Of a stretch of DNA of 64,000 nt, positions 10,883-20,637 are shown one piece after another. The position numbers and the translations under genes are program-made. This DNA comes from Rodentibacter mrazii (GTDB lineage Bacteria; Pseudomonadota; Gammaproteobacteria; Enterobacterales; Pasteurellaceae). The notes below the pieces were generated by a model. The model had not been told where the DNA came from. It searched no databases and worked only from the letters and a program-made list of their open reading frames with translations. Within the stretch, counting starts at the first letter, position 1. Each line of letters begins with the position of its first letter. The stretch covers positions 1 to 64,000 of the forward strand of contig NZ_MLHG01000012.1 in assembly GCF_001998825.1 (NCBI RefSeq), in the 5' to 3' direction.

Positions 10883-10957
10883 GAGCTGTATGCAGAGAAA
10901 TTTGCTTGTACAGTTCTTAGGGGGCTAAGTTGTAGTAATACAACTTAGCTACCCGAT
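10883..10957 (+). ncRNA. Domains V and VI of the group II ribozyme
   Basis: Domain V is 34 bases (10883-10916). It starts GAGC, carrying the catalytic AGC triad, has an 8-bp basal stem, a 2-base bulge and a GAAA tetraloop. Domain VI is a long hairpin (GGCTAAGTTGTA pairing with TACAACTTAGC). Its unpaired A at 10951 is seven bases from the 3' end CCCGAT, the usual distance for the lariat branch point. These catalytic parts look undamaged. Confidence 0.85.
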
Positions 10958-10976
10958 TAAAAATAGCTCACAGACT

Positions 10977-11001
10977 AACCGCTCTTCGGAGCGGTTTTTT
11001 T
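10977..11001 (+). terminator. Original gapA terminator
   Basis: AACCGCTC-TTCG-GAGCGGTT forms an 8-bp stem closed by a UUCG tetraloop, followed by a run of T. It sits 20 bases after the intron 3' end and so belongs to the gapA transcript in the uninterrupted state. Confidence 0.85.
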
Positions 11002-11153
11002 ATCTTCAATGATATTACGCCTCTCGCAAATTGAACAAAAGTTCACTCAAAATCATCAAAAATATTAAAGATTTATCTGGCTTTTCTTTTCATTTAGCCT
11101 TATATTAGCGCACAACTGTTAGCTCAATTAGCATTAAACTAAATAAGGTTAAT

Positions 11154-12956
11154 ATGAATCTCGATCTTCATTTTATTCATCGCATTGAACAACAAGTAAA
11201 AGCACAGGGAAATACAACCGCACTTCGTCATAACGAAAATGGTATTTGGAAAGACATTACTTGGGTCGCATTCCAAAATCAGCTAAACCAACTTTCTCTC
11301 GCATTACTTGCTTGTGGTATTCAAGTACAAGATAAAATTGCAATTTTTGCCCATAATATGCCGCGTTGGACGATTGCCGATATTGCCGCATTACAAATTC
11401 GAGCCGTTACAGTACCCATCTATGCAACCAACACGGCACAACAAGCAGAATTTGTTCTAAACCACGGCGATGTCAAAATTTTATTCGTAGGCGATCAAGA
11501 ACAATATGACCACGCCCTAGAAATCGCACCATCCTGTCCCCAATTACAAAAAATTGTGGCGATGAAATCCACTATCAAACTCCAACCTAACACTATTTCT
11601 TGTTCATGGGAACAATTCATTAAACTTGGAACAATAGATCATCAAGTCGAATTAAATCAACGTCTAGATAATAAGCGGATGGACGACTTATTCACCATTA
11701 TCTATACCTCAGGCACGACGGGTGAACCAAAAGGCGTTATGTTGGATTATTCAAATCTTGCCCATCAATTAGAAGCGCATGATCTTACGCTTAATGTTAC
11801 ACAACAAGATATTTCCCTCTCATTCTTGCCTTTCTCTCATATCTTTGAGCGGGCATGGGCGGCTTATATTCTTCATCGTGGTGCAATGCTTTGTTATTTG
11901 GAAGACACAAACCAAGTGCGGTCGGTTTTAGCAGAGATTCGTCCAACGCTAATGTGTGCCGTACCGCGTTTTTACGAAAAAATTTACGCTGCCGTACTAG
12001 ATAAAGTACAAAAAGCCTCTAAATTTCGCCAGATTCTTTTTCACTGGGCGATCGCTATCGGACAAAAACGTTTCACTTTATTGACAGAAAGAAAACCGAT
12101 TCCCTTCTTGCTAAAAAAACAATACGCCCTCGCCGATAAACTCGTCTTATCCAAACTTCGCCAATTACTAGGCGGAAGAATCAAAATGATGCCTTGTGGC
12201 GGTGCAAAATTAGAACCGGCAATCGGGCTATTTTTTCATAGCATCGGGATTAACGTTAAACTTGGTTATGGTATGACGGAAACCACTGCGACCGTTTCAT
12301 GTTGGCACGATGAGCGATTTAACTCTCATTCCATCGGAACACCAATGCCGAAGGCTGAAGTTAAAATTGGCGAAAATAACGAAATTCTCGTGCGCGGTGG
12401 TATGGTGATGAAAGGTTATTACAAAAAACCGGAAGAAACTGCTCAAGCCTTCACAGAAGATGGTTTCCTAAAAACCGGCGATGCCGGCGAGTTTGATACG
12501 GAGGGTAACCTTTTTATTACCGATCGTATTAAAGAATTAATGAAAACCTCTAATGGTAAATACATCGCACCACAATACATAGAAAGTAAAATTGGTAAAG
12601 ATAAATTTATTGAACAAATTGCCATTGTGGCAGATGCCAAAAAATATGTTTCCGCTCTCATTGTGCCTTGTTTTGACAGCTTGGAAGAGTATGCAAAACA
12701 GTTGAATATCAAATATCAAGATCGGATGGAATTAATCAAAAATTCTGAGATTTTAAAAATGTTTGAACAACGTATTAATGCGGTACAAAAAGAGTTGGCA
12801 CACTTTGAGCAGGTAAAAAAATTCACTTTACTCTCTCAGACTTTCAGTATCAAATTAGGTGAAATTACCCCAACCTTAAAACTCAAACGAAAAGTCATTA
12901 TGGAACGTTATCGCAATCAAATAGAAGCGATGTATAAACAAAGTAACGAGACGTAA
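11154..12956 (+). CDS. Long-chain acyl-CoA synthetase (AMP-forming, COG1022-type)
   Basis: Expected to activate long-chain fatty acids to acyl-CoA through an acyl-adenylate. The 600-residue protein has the P-loop-like [11 protein letters not shown] (about 184-194), the GYGMTETT adenylate-binding motif, and the later TGDAGEFD and [19 protein letters not shown] segments of the ANL superfamily. Length and motifs fit the FAA1-like class rather than the shorter E. coli FadD, so no symbol is given. From memory, H. influenzae has this gene next to gapA (HI0002), so the intron has split a conserved neighbourhood. It ends at an uptake-signal hairpin terminator shared with convergent glgP. Confidence 0.9.
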   Translation: MNLDLHFIHRIEQQVKAQGNTTALRHNENGIWKDITWVAFQNQLNQLSLALLACGIQVQDKIAIFAHNMPRWTIADIAALQIRAVTVPIYATNTAQQAEFVLNHGDVKILFVGDQEQYDHALEIAPSCPQLQKIVAMKSTIKLQPNTISCSWEQFIKLGTIDHQVELNQRLDNKRMDDLFTIIYTSGTTGEPKGVMLDYSNLAHQLEAHDLTLNVTQQDISLSFLPFSHIFERAWAAYILHRGAMLCYLEDTNQVRSVLAEIRPTLMCAVPRFYEKIYAAVLDKVQKASKFRQILFHWAIAIGQKRFTLLTERKPIPFLLKKQYALADKLVLSKLRQLLGGRIKMMPCGGAKLEPAIGLFFHSIGINVKLGYGMTETTATVSCWHDERFNSHSIGTPMPKAEVKIGENNEILVRGGMVMKGYYKKPEETAQAFTEDGFLKTGDAGEFDTEGNLFITDRIKELMKTSNGKYIAPQYIESKIGKDKFIEQIAIVADAKKYVSALIVPCFDSLEEYAKQLNIKYQDRMELIKNSEILKMFEQRINAVQKELAHFEQVKKFTLLSQTFSIKLGEITPTLKLKRKVIMERYRNQIEAMYKQSNET

Positions 12957-12961
12957 ACAAG

Positions 12962-13034
12962 AAAAGTGCGGTCAAAATTGACCGCACTTTTTCGTACAAA
13001 ATTAAAGAAAAATCCCCATAAGGGGATTTTTTTA
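12962..13034. terminator. Paired terminators between convergent acyl-CoA synthetase gene and glgP
   Basis: Two hairpins lie in tandem. The first is two inverted uptake signals (AAAAGTGCGGTCAA 12962-12975 with its complement 12978-12991) followed by T. The second is AAATCCCC / GGGGATTT (13010-13029) with T on one side and A on the other, so it can work for both strands. Confidence 0.8.
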
Positions 13035-15494
13035 ATTGATTTCAAGGGGTTCAATTTTCCAAATATTTTTGGCATATTCTAAAATCGTCCTATCCGAAGA
13101 GAAAAAGCCCATATTGATGATATTCTGGATAGTACTTTCAATCCATCGATCACGATTTTTATATTTTTCATCCACCACTTTTTGTGCATCCACGTAACTA
13201 CGGAAATCGGCAAAAACTTGGTAGTAATCGTAGTATTGTAATTCTTGCAATAATGGCAAATAACGTTGCGGTTCTTCTGGAGAAAACACACCCGCTATAA
13301 TTTGATCAACGACCATGCGTAATTCCGCATCATTTTGGTAAAAATCAAACGGATGATAGCCATTGTGACGAAGTTGCTCTACTTGTGCAACCGTATTACC
13401 AAAAATAAAAATGTGATCTTCGCCTACATTATCCAAAATTTCCACATTCGCCCCATCTAAGGTTCCAAGTGTTAATGCACCATTGAGAGCGAATTTCATA
13501 TTACTGGTTCCCGAAGCCTCAGTCCCGGCAAGAGAAATCTGTTCGGAAATATCCGCCGCTGGAATAATAAGTTGCGCCAAACTTACACTATAATTCGGTA
13601 TAAATACCACTTTTAAACGCCCTTGTAAGCGTTCATCATTATTGATAATTTTTGCCACATCATTGATAAGACGGATCGTCTGTTTTGCCGCATAATAAGC
13701 TGATGCAGCTTTACCCGCTAAGATAAATACGCGCGGTTGCCAATTTTGTTCAGGGTTGGCAAGCATCGCATTGTAACGGGCAATGATATGCAATACATTC
13801 AACATTTGGCGTTTATATTCATGAATGCGTTTTACCTGTACATCAAACAATGCTTTAGGATTTAGCTCAATGCCAAGTTCCCGTTTTACATAGTCGGCAA
13901 GTTTAACTTTGTTGGCGTATTTAATATCTGCCACTGCCTCTTTAAACGCCTTTTCATGTGCCACAGTTTCTAATTTTTTGATTTGGCTTAAATCACAACG
14001 CCATTCCTGACCAATATATTTGTCAAATAATGCGGCTAATTGCGGGTTCGCCACACCCAACCAACGACGAGGTGTAATGCCGTTTGTTACATTGGTAAAT
14101 CGCTCCGGATAAATACGTGCAAAATCAGCGAAAGTGGATTTCACCATTAAGTCAGAATGGATTGCCGCCACCCCGTTAACTTTGTGTGAACCAACCACAG
14201 ACAACCAGCCCATACGCACTCTACGTTGATAGCCTTCTTCAATAAGAGACACACGACGAATAAAATCATTATCTGTTGTAATGTAAGTCCGCACGTATTC
14301 TAAGAAATGATCATTAATGTCAAAAATCATTTGTAAATGGCGCGGTAAGACTTTTGCCATCATCTCAACCGGCCAAGTTTCCAACGCTTCCGACATCAGC
14401 GTATGGCAAGTGTAAGAGAAAATACTGCGTGTCATATCCCATGCTTTTTCCCATTCAAAGCCTTCTTCATCAACCAAAATCCGCATTAATTCCGGAATCG
14501 CTAAGGCAGGATGAGTATCATTCAAGTGAATCGCCACTTTATCAGCCAAATTATCAAGGCTATTATGAATACGCTTATGACGTCGGATAATGTCTTGTAA
14601 AGATGCCGACACTAAAAAATACTCTTGGCGTAAACGCAATTCTCGCCCATTCCATGTAGAATCATCAGGATAAAGAACCCGTGATAAATTTCGGCTGGAA
14701 GCACGAGCCTCTACCGCAGCTAAATGTTCTCCACGATTAAATTCCGCAAGATTAAACATTTCACCGCCATGAGCAGACCACAGCCGTAACGTTGCAGCCG
14801 AATCATTTTTATAACCCGGAATCATTTGATCATAAGCAAGTGCGGTTACTTTTTCCTGTGGATTCCATACACATTTTCCACCTTCAAAATGAATATTACC
14901 GCCAAAGGCAACATGAAAGCGTTTGGACAAACGTACAAACTCCCACGGTGCACCTTTTTCCAACCATGCGTCAGGACGCTCCACTTGCTGACCGTCTTCG
15001 ATTTTTTGACGGAACATACCGTATTCATAGCGAATACCATACCCCATTCCCGGCAAACCAAGTGTGGCGATAGAATCCATAAAGCATGCAGCCAAACGTC
15101 CTAAACCACCGTTTCCGAGCCCCGGGTCAACTTCTTTTGCAATAATCTCTTCTAAATCAATATTTAACTCACTTAATGCTTCTTTCGTTAAATCATAAAC
15201 ATCTTCGGCAATCAGTGCATTAGATAGAGTTCGCCCGATTAAAAATTCCATTGAAAGGTAATGAACGCGCCGTGCACCATCAGTACGTGCTTGACGCGCA
15301 GCGGTAATCCAACCTTCAGTGACAAGATCCCGCACAGCATATAATGTTGCATTTAACCAATCCCGCTTACTTGCTTCCCGCGGTGAACGACCGATAGCAA
15401 AAATTAATTTATAAACGATGGATTTTTTTAGTTCTTGAACATCCAATTTAGGACGATTATAAAGAAATGGAGAATCAAAATTATCCATTATCAT
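13032..15494 (-). CDS. glgP: Glycogen phosphorylase
   Basis: Releases glucose-1-phosphate from glycogen ends with pyridoxal phosphate as cofactor. The 820-residue length is typical. N-terminal [22 protein letters not shown] and the HEYKRQ segment are present. The PLP-binding stretch [14 protein letters not shown] is followed by [10 protein letters not shown]. It is the last gene of the leftward malQ-glgB-glgX-glgC-glgA-glgP operon, 244 bases after glgA. The gap is larger than others in the operon and may hold a promoter of its own, though I see no convincing one. It ends at a bidirectional terminator. Confidence 0.97.
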   Translation of the reverse strand: MIMDNFDSPFLYNRPKLDVQELKKSIVYKLIFAIGRSPREASKRDWLNATLYAVRDLVTEGWITAARQARTDGARRVHYLSMEFLIGRTLSNALIAEDVYDLTKEALSELNIDLEEIIAKEVDPGLGNGGLGRLAACFMDSIATLGLPGMGYGIRYEYGMFRQKIEDGQQVERPDAWLEKGAPWEFVRLSKRFHVAFGGNIHFEGGKCVWNPQEKVTALAYDQMIPGYKNDSAATLRLWSAHGGEMFNLAEFNRGEHLAAVEARASSRNLSRVLYPDDSTWNGRELRLRQEYFLVSASLQDIIRRHKRIHNSLDNLADKVAIHLNDTHPALAIPELMRILVDEEGFEWEKAWDMTRSIFSYTCHTLMSEALETWPVEMMAKVLPRHLQMIFDINDHFLEYVRTYITTDNDFIRRVSLIEEGYQRRVRMGWLSVVGSHKVNGVAAIHSDLMVKSTFADFARIYPERFTNVTNGITPRRWLGVANPQLAALFDKYIGQEWRCDLSQIKKLETVAHEKAFKEAVADIKYANKVKLADYVKRELGIELNPKALFDVQVKRIHEYKRQMLNVLHIIARYNAMLANPEQNWQPRVFILAGKAASAYYAAKQTIRLINDVAKIINNDERLQGRLKVVFIPNYSVSLAQLIIPAADISEQISLAGTEASGTSNMKFALNGALTLGTLDGANVEILDNVGEDHIFIFGNTVAQVEQLRHNGYHPFDFYQNDAELRMVVDQIIAGVFSPEEPQRYLPLLQELQYYDYYQVFADFRSYVDAQKVVDEKYKNRDRWIESTIQNIINMGFFSSDRTILEYAKNIWKIEPLEIN

Positions 15495-15738
15495 GGTAAT
15501 AAACCTCTATTAAAAAATTAAAAACAGGAGAGATAGCTAAACAATATAAAATTCCATCGTGAATCAAGTAAGCATTTCAACAAAAACGCCAGATTTCAAA
15601 AAATGACATCGCTCATTTTCTAAACATTCCTTTGGATTAACTATAAAGTATCTAACCCCATAAAAAAACCGTGTAAATTTTAGCCATTATTAGCTAAAAA
15701 ACAATCAATTTTATGTTATTTGGGATATTTTTTTATCA

Positions 15739-17169
15739 TTACGATAGACACTGATACAGACTAAAATATTCTTTAGCAACTTTACGCCAGCTAAAATCTT
15801 GTTCCATTGCGTTGCTTTGAACCATTGCCCACATACGAGGTTCTCGCCATAGAGCAAAAGCGTCTTGTATGCAGCGACGAAGTTCCACTGAATCCGCATG
15901 GTCAAAAATAAAACCTGTCGCGGTATGCTCTTTAATGTTTTCTAATGAGCTATTTACAACGGTATCGGCTAGTCCTCCGGTTTTTCTTACAAGGGGCAAA
16001 GTTCCATATTGCAAGCCGTAAAGTTGGGTTAAGCCACAAGGTTCAAAACGGCTTGGTACGAGAATCACATCACCACCGGCTATCATCAAATGGGAAAGTG
16101 ATTCATCATATCCGATTTTCACTGCCATATTTTGAGGGTAAGTAGCAGAAAGTTGGCGGATAGCCTCTTCTAAATGTGCTGCTCCCGATCCAAGAATGGC
16201 GAGTTGCCCACCTTGTTTAACAATTTCATCCGCGCTTTCAACCAGCAAATCAACGCCTTTTTGCTCCGTTAAGCGGGTTACCATAACAAAAAGCAATGTG
16301 TCATTCTCCGGTAAATTAAAGTAAGCCTGAAGCGCCGATTTATTTTTCTTTTTTCCTTCCATTGATTTTTGGTTGTAATGATACTGAATATACCCATCAC
16401 AGTTCGGATGCCAAATTTTTTCATCTACACCATTTAAAATACCGACCAGTCTCCCCTGATCACGCAATCCGCTTAACAAGCCTTGCAAACCATAGGCAAA
16501 TTCTTCCGAGGTAATTTCTTGGGCATAAGTCGGACTAACGGCGGTGACGACATCGGAATAATACAGACCGGCTTTTAAATAAGATATTTGACCAAACAAC
16601 TCCAAACCGTTTATGTGGAACATCCCTTCCGGTAGCCCGATTTCATATGAGTGGCGGTGATGAAATTGCCCCTGATAAGCCAGATTATGAATGGTAAAGA
16701 CAGATTTCGCCGGTTTTCCTTTATTAAACAAATACGCTGCTGTAAGCCCGGCATGCCAGTCATGCGCATGTACGATTTCCGCACGCCACCACGAATCAAG
16801 TCCTGTGGACAATTCAGCGCCCACCCAGCCTAACAAGGCAAAGCGTTTATAATTATCCGCATAATCATTGTAATTTACGTCATGATAAGGGTTTCCCTCA
16901 CGAGCATATAAATGTGGCGCATCAATTAAATAAATTCCCACCCCCTTATATTCGCCGTAACGTAATACCACATGCCCTGCAAAATTATCAAACTCAGCAA
17001 CAATATGGGTTTCTCCAATGCCTCGATAAATGGCAGGATAAGCAGGCAATAAAATTCTTGTGTCTATCCCTATCTCTTTTTGAGCAAAAGGCAATGCCCC
17101 AATAACATCGGCAAGCCCCCCCGTTTTTAATAATGGATAGAGTTCCGAGCAAACATGTAATACTTTCAT
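15739..17169 (-). CDS. glgA: Glycogen synthase (ADP-glucose)
   Basis: Adds glucose from ADP-glucose to the growing alpha-1,4-glucan. The 476-residue GT5 protein begins MKVLHVCSELYPLLKTGGLADV, with the ADP-glucose-binding KTGGL. It carries AHDWHAGL and the C-terminal PSRFEPCGLTQLYGLQYG and RKTGGLADTV motifs. It lies 100 bases downstream of glgC, separated by a hairpin made of two uptake signals that might dampen transcription entering glgA. Same strand and pathway as its neighbours. Confidence 0.97.
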   Translation of the reverse strand: MKVLHVCSELYPLLKTGGLADVIGALPFAQKEIGIDTRILLPAYPAIYRGIGETHIVAEFDNFAGHVVLRYGEYKGVGIYLIDAPHLYAREGNPYHDVNYNDYADNYKRFALLGWVGAELSTGLDSWWRAEIVHAHDWHAGLTAAYLFNKGKPAKSVFTIHNLAYQGQFHHRHSYEIGLPEGMFHINGLELFGQISYLKAGLYYSDVVTAVSPTYAQEITSEEFAYGLQGLLSGLRDQGRLVGILNGVDEKIWHPNCDGYIQYHYNQKSMEGKKKNKSALQAYFNLPENDTLLFVMVTRLTEQKGVDLLVESADEIVKQGGQLAILGSGAAHLEEAIRQLSATYPQNMAVKIGYDESLSHLMIAGGDVILVPSRFEPCGLTQLYGLQYGTLPLVRKTGGLADTVVNSSLENIKEHTATGFIFDHADSVELRRCIQDAFALWREPRMWAMVQSNAMEQDFSWRKVAKEYFSLYQCLS

Positions 17170-17233
17170 TGAATATCCTATTTTCTAATCTCCTCCCCTC
17201 TATTTTAAGAGGTTAGGATAAATTTAATTAAGA

Positions 17234-17262
17234 AAGTGCGGTTAATTTCAACCGCACTTTTC
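17234..17262. terminator. Uptake-signal hairpin between glgC and glgA
   Basis: AAAGTGCGGTT (17234-17244) and AACCGCACTTT (17251-17261) are perfect inverted copies with a 6-base loop. Only a short T run follows in either direction, so on the minus strand it is more likely an attenuator or mRNA end-protector than a full stop. Confidence 0.5.
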
Positions 17263-17268
17263 AGTTTA

Positions 17269-18564
17269 TTAATCTAAATGCGCTTCCGAAGCGACTTCCT
17301 CTCCCTTCAATTTTTGTAGCATAGTATGAGTAACCAGAATCACTTTGCCCGTAGAGCTTATGCGGAAATGTTTTCTATCTTCTTCGATATCAAAACCGAT
17401 TCGCATACCATCAGGGATTTTACAATTGCGGTCAACAATACAATTTTTCAAAGAACAATTTTTACCGATTTCTACTTCCGGTAAGATGACACAATGATCA
17501 ATATGAGAACCTTCTTCAATTTTGATACGATCAAAAAGAACAGAATAATTAATGGAAGCATCTGTAATCACACAACCGCCACCAATCAAAGAATTATCCA
17601 CCGGACGAATATTAGCATTTTTATAGAAGAATTTAGACGGATATGCTTGTACTGGATTACCGCGAATCGGCCAACTTTGATCATAAATATCCAACTGTGG
17701 TTTTTCCGATACTAAGTCAATGTTGGATTGCCAAAAGCTATCCAATGTCCCCACATCTCGCCAGTAAATTTCCCCTTCTGTATTACGTCCCATGCAAGAA
17801 CGGCTGAACGGGTGAGCATAAAGCGTTTCTTCCGTTAAACATCTTGGTAGTACATCTTTACCGAAATCATGGCTGGTTTGTGGCTTATGTACTTCACACT
17901 CAAGCATTTTATAAAGATAATCCGCATCAAAGACATAAATTCCCATTGAAGCAAGAGATATATCGGGTTTGCCCACCATCGCAGGCGGATCTTTCGGTTT
18001 TTCAACAAATGCTTTCACTTTTAAGTTTTCATTTACTGCCATTACACCGAATTCATGCGCTTCTGAACGTGGAACTTCAATACAGCCTACGGTACATTTT
18101 GCTCCACTTGTTACATGATCCATCAACATCACACTATAATCTTGCTTATAAATATGATCACCAGCCAAAATTAAAATATATTTTGGACGATAATGATCAC
18201 GAATAATCGCCATATTTTGATAAACCGCATCTGCCGTACCGCGATACCAGGTGGTATCATCAATTTGTTGACGGGCCGGAAGCATATCAACAAATTCGCC
18301 TCGTTCTTGCGGCAAGAATGACCAACCGGTTTGTAAATGGCGTAGTAAAGAATGGGCCGCGTATTGGGTCACAACACCAATACGATTTAAGCCGGAATTA
18401 ATACAATTTGACAGGGCAAAATCAATGATACGACGGTTACCGCCAAAATAGAGCGCAGGTTTCGCTCGTTTATCTGTGAGTTCATGAAGACGTGACCCGC
18501 GTCCACCGGCTAAAATAAGAACCAAAGTATCTTTTACAAGAGCATTTTTATCAGGGCTTTTCAT
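17269..18564 (-). CDS. glgC: Glucose-1-phosphate adenylyltransferase (ADP-glucose pyrophosphorylase)
   Basis: Makes ADP-glucose from ATP and glucose-1-phosphate, the committed step of glycogen synthesis. The 431-residue protein has the nucleotidyltransferase signature LAGGRGSRLHELTDKRAKPAL near residue 17. It continues with LAGDHIYKQDY and EKPKDPPA, and ends in a left-handed beta-helix domain of hexapeptide repeats (VEIGKNCSLKNCIVDRNCKI). Allosteric control by glycolytic intermediates is known for the family. It lies between glgX (18 bases away) and glgA on the same strand. Confidence 0.97.
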   Translation of the reverse strand: MKSPDKNALVKDTLVLILAGGRGSRLHELTDKRAKPALYFGGNRRIIDFALSNCINSGLNRIGVVTQYAAHSLLRHLQTGWSFLPQERGEFVDMLPARQQIDDTTWYRGTADAVYQNMAIIRDHYRPKYILILAGDHIYKQDYSVMLMDHVTSGAKCTVGCIEVPRSEAHEFGVMAVNENLKVKAFVEKPKDPPAMVGKPDISLASMGIYVFDADYLYKMLECEVHKPQTSHDFGKDVLPRCLTEETLYAHPFSRSCMGRNTEGEIYWRDVGTLDSFWQSNIDLVSEKPQLDIYDQSWPIRGNPVQAYPSKFFYKNANIRPVDNSLIGGGCVITDASINYSVLFDRIKIEEGSHIDHCVILPEVEIGKNCSLKNCIVDRNCKIPDGMRIGFDIEEDRKHFRISSTGKVILVTHTMLQKLKGEEVASEAHLD

Positions 18565-18582
18565 TGTAAACTCCGTTTGTCT

Positions 18583-20577
18583 TTAATTATTTATTCTATA
18601 CAACAAACAAAATGCCATACTGCTTACCGTTACTTCCTGTGACTGGATAAATGTTAAGTTTGTTGTTTCCACAAAGGCTTTCCATTGGCTTACAGCACAA
18701 TTAGGCAATATGAAAGTCTGAGATTCTGCTTTCGCATTAATTAAAAGGAGCCATTTATCGTCCAATAAAATTTGTAACGCTTTAACTCCAAGGTTATGCC
18801 AATCTTCTTGCTGCATAGGCTTTCCCCATACATTCAACCAGTTGACATTATCATTTGACCACCAAGCATCCTGTTGCAAACTGCGAATTTGCTTACGAAG
18901 TGCAATGGTTTGCTTCGTGATTTCAAATAAATTTTTATTAAAGTTTTCCCATTTCAACCAAGCAATTTTGTTATCTTGGCAATAAGCATTATTATTACCG
19001 TACTGCGTATTTCCAAACTCATCGCCTGCCAACAACATTGGTGTTCCATTGGCAAGCAGTAAACTTGTCAATAAGGCAATCTGCGCAAAAGTGCGGTCAT
19101 TTTCTACTGTACTTTTTTTCGGTTCGTCTAAAAATTCCGTCGTTCCCTCTACACCGTGGTTATAGCTGTAATTTTCGTTGCGTCCGTCCCAATTTTCTTC
19201 GCCGTTCGCTTCATTATGCTTGTGGTTATAACTCACTAAATCATGCAATGTGAAACCATCATGAGCAGTGATAAAATTAAGGGAACGATGCGGCAAACAA
19301 CCATCTCTTTTAAATAAATCGCTCGATCCGGCAAAACGTTCGGCAAATGCGCCGATTTCACCACTTTTCCACAACCAAAAACGGCAAATATCATCACGGA
19401 AACGATCATTCCATTCGGCAAAATAATCAGGGAAATTGCCTACTTGATAACCGTAATGCCCGATGTCCCAAGGCTCTGCGATCAATTTAATATTTTGTAA
19501 ACTCGGGGCATTAGCTATATCAACAAAAAGTTGGGCTGAAGAATTAAAATCAGGTTTATCCCGTCCAAGCACAGTTGCCAGATCAAAGCGAAAGCCATCA
19601 ACATGACATTCTTCCACCCAATAACACAAGCAATCGACCACCCATTTCCGTCCTACATCAGAGGACAAATTAAGCATATTGCCGCACCCCGTCCAGTTGA
19701 TGTAATGTCCGTTATCGTTCCGCCAATAGTAGGTTTGATCATCGATCCCACGCTGACAAAATGTAGGGAAATGTTGTTCCGATTCCGCTGAGTGGTTAAA
19801 TACGACGTCTAAAATTACTTCAATGTTTGCTTGGTGAAAGGCTTTCACCATTGACTTAAATTCGCTGAGCGGATCGCCCGTTGCCGCATATTTTGGCTCA
19901 ACTGCAAACATAGCAATAGGGTTATATCCCCAATAATTTTGCAAACCACGTGCCTGTAAGTGCGGTTCATTTAGATGGAAATTGACAGGTAATAATTCTA
20001 TCGTCGTCACACCTAATTCTTTCAAATACGCAAGATTAATCGGGTGTGCCAAACCGGCATAAGTGCCTCGTAAAGTTGCTGGGATTTTTTCGTTTAATCG
20101 GCTAAAACCTTTAACGTGCAGTTCATATACGATGGTTTCAGCCCAAGGAATATGAGGTTTTTGATCTCCGTTCCAATCAAAATCCTCATCAACAATGACC
20201 GCTCTTGGAGCAATATGAGCGTTGTCACGATGATCACTGAGCAAGAACCACTGCCATTTTTCTGCACAACTTAAATCAGGCTTATGACTGACCGCTTTGA
20301 CATAAGGATCGAGCATTAATTTTTGCGGGTTTGAATGTGGCCCGTGAATCCGAAAACCATATTGTGTGCCGTTCCGTACACCGATAACCGCCAAATGCCA
20401 AATATTATCGGTACAAGCCATCGTGAAACGGGTTTCAGTTTCGCCCTCAAATAAACAGAGTTCCACCTGACTTGCAGCCGCCGAAAACAAACTAAAATTA
20501 GTCAATTCCACGCCATTTTCGACTTTTTTCGAATAACCAAACGGGGCCGGAACGCCTAAATCAAAAACTTTGAACAT
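18583..20577 (-). CDS. glgX: Glycogen debranching enzyme
   Basis: Hydrolyses alpha-1,6 branches of phosphorylase-limit glycogen. The 664 residues hold an N-terminal CBM48 domain (PAPFGYSKKVENGVELTNFSLFS) followed by a GH13 barrel. DVVFNHS, the nucleophile region DGFRFDLATVLGRD, LIAEPWDIG and FITAHDGFTLHDLVSYN are all visible. It lies 18 bases before glgC and 60 bases after glgB. Placing the debranching enzyme with both the synthetic genes and glgP allows coordinated build-up and breakdown. Confidence 0.96.
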   Translation of the reverse strand: MFKVFDLGVPAPFGYSKKVENGVELTNFSLFSAAASQVELCLFEGETETRFTMACTDNIWHLAVIGVRNGTQYGFRIHGPHSNPQKLMLDPYVKAVSHKPDLSCAEKWQWFLLSDHRDNAHIAPRAVIVDEDFDWNGDQKPHIPWAETIVYELHVKGFSRLNEKIPATLRGTYAGLAHPINLAYLKELGVTTIELLPVNFHLNEPHLQARGLQNYWGYNPIAMFAVEPKYAATGDPLSEFKSMVKAFHQANIEVILDVVFNHSAESEQHFPTFCQRGIDDQTYYWRNDNGHYINWTGCGNMLNLSSDVGRKWVVDCLCYWVEECHVDGFRFDLATVLGRDKPDFNSSAQLFVDIANAPSLQNIKLIAEPWDIGHYGYQVGNFPDYFAEWNDRFRDDICRFWLWKSGEIGAFAERFAGSSDLFKRDGCLPHRSLNFITAHDGFTLHDLVSYNHKHNEANGEENWDGRNENYSYNHGVEGTTEFLDEPKKSTVENDRTFAQIALLTSLLLANGTPMLLAGDEFGNTQYGNNNAYCQDNKIAWLKWENFNKNLFEITKQTIALRKQIRSLQQDAWWSNDNVNWLNVWGKPMQQEDWHNLGVKALQILLDDKWLLLINAKAESQTFILPNCAVSQWKAFVETTNLTFIQSQEVTVSSMAFCLLYRINN

Positions 20578-20637
20578 CGCCTTATCATCAATTCCTAAAT
20601 AATTCCCGCCAACCTAATCGGCGAAGACAAAAATAAA

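Larger units (their letters stand above)
7561..10957 (+). mobile_element. Group II intron inserted between the gapA stop codon and its terminator
   Basis: The element begins GTGCGAC, fitting the GUGYG 5' consensus, immediately after the gapA TAA. It ends CCCGAT at 10957 with a recognisable domain V (10883-10916) and domain VI with a bulged branch-point A (10951). EBS1-like TTAGCCTT (8672-8679) is perfectly complementary to the last 8 bases of the 5' exon, AAGGCTAA (7553-7560), which fixes the insertion site. A possible EBS2, TGTAG (8609-8613), can pair with CTACA just upstream. A reverse transcriptase/maturase gene with an HNH domain lies in the domain IV position but is frameshifted. The 5' non-coding part is 1.58 kb, roughly twice what I would expect; it is packed with perfect hairpins (7622-7652, 7784-7807, 8244-8265, 8503-8528 with a GTGA tetraloop). 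No uptake signal occurs inside the element, as expected for imported DNA. Confidence 0.85.
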
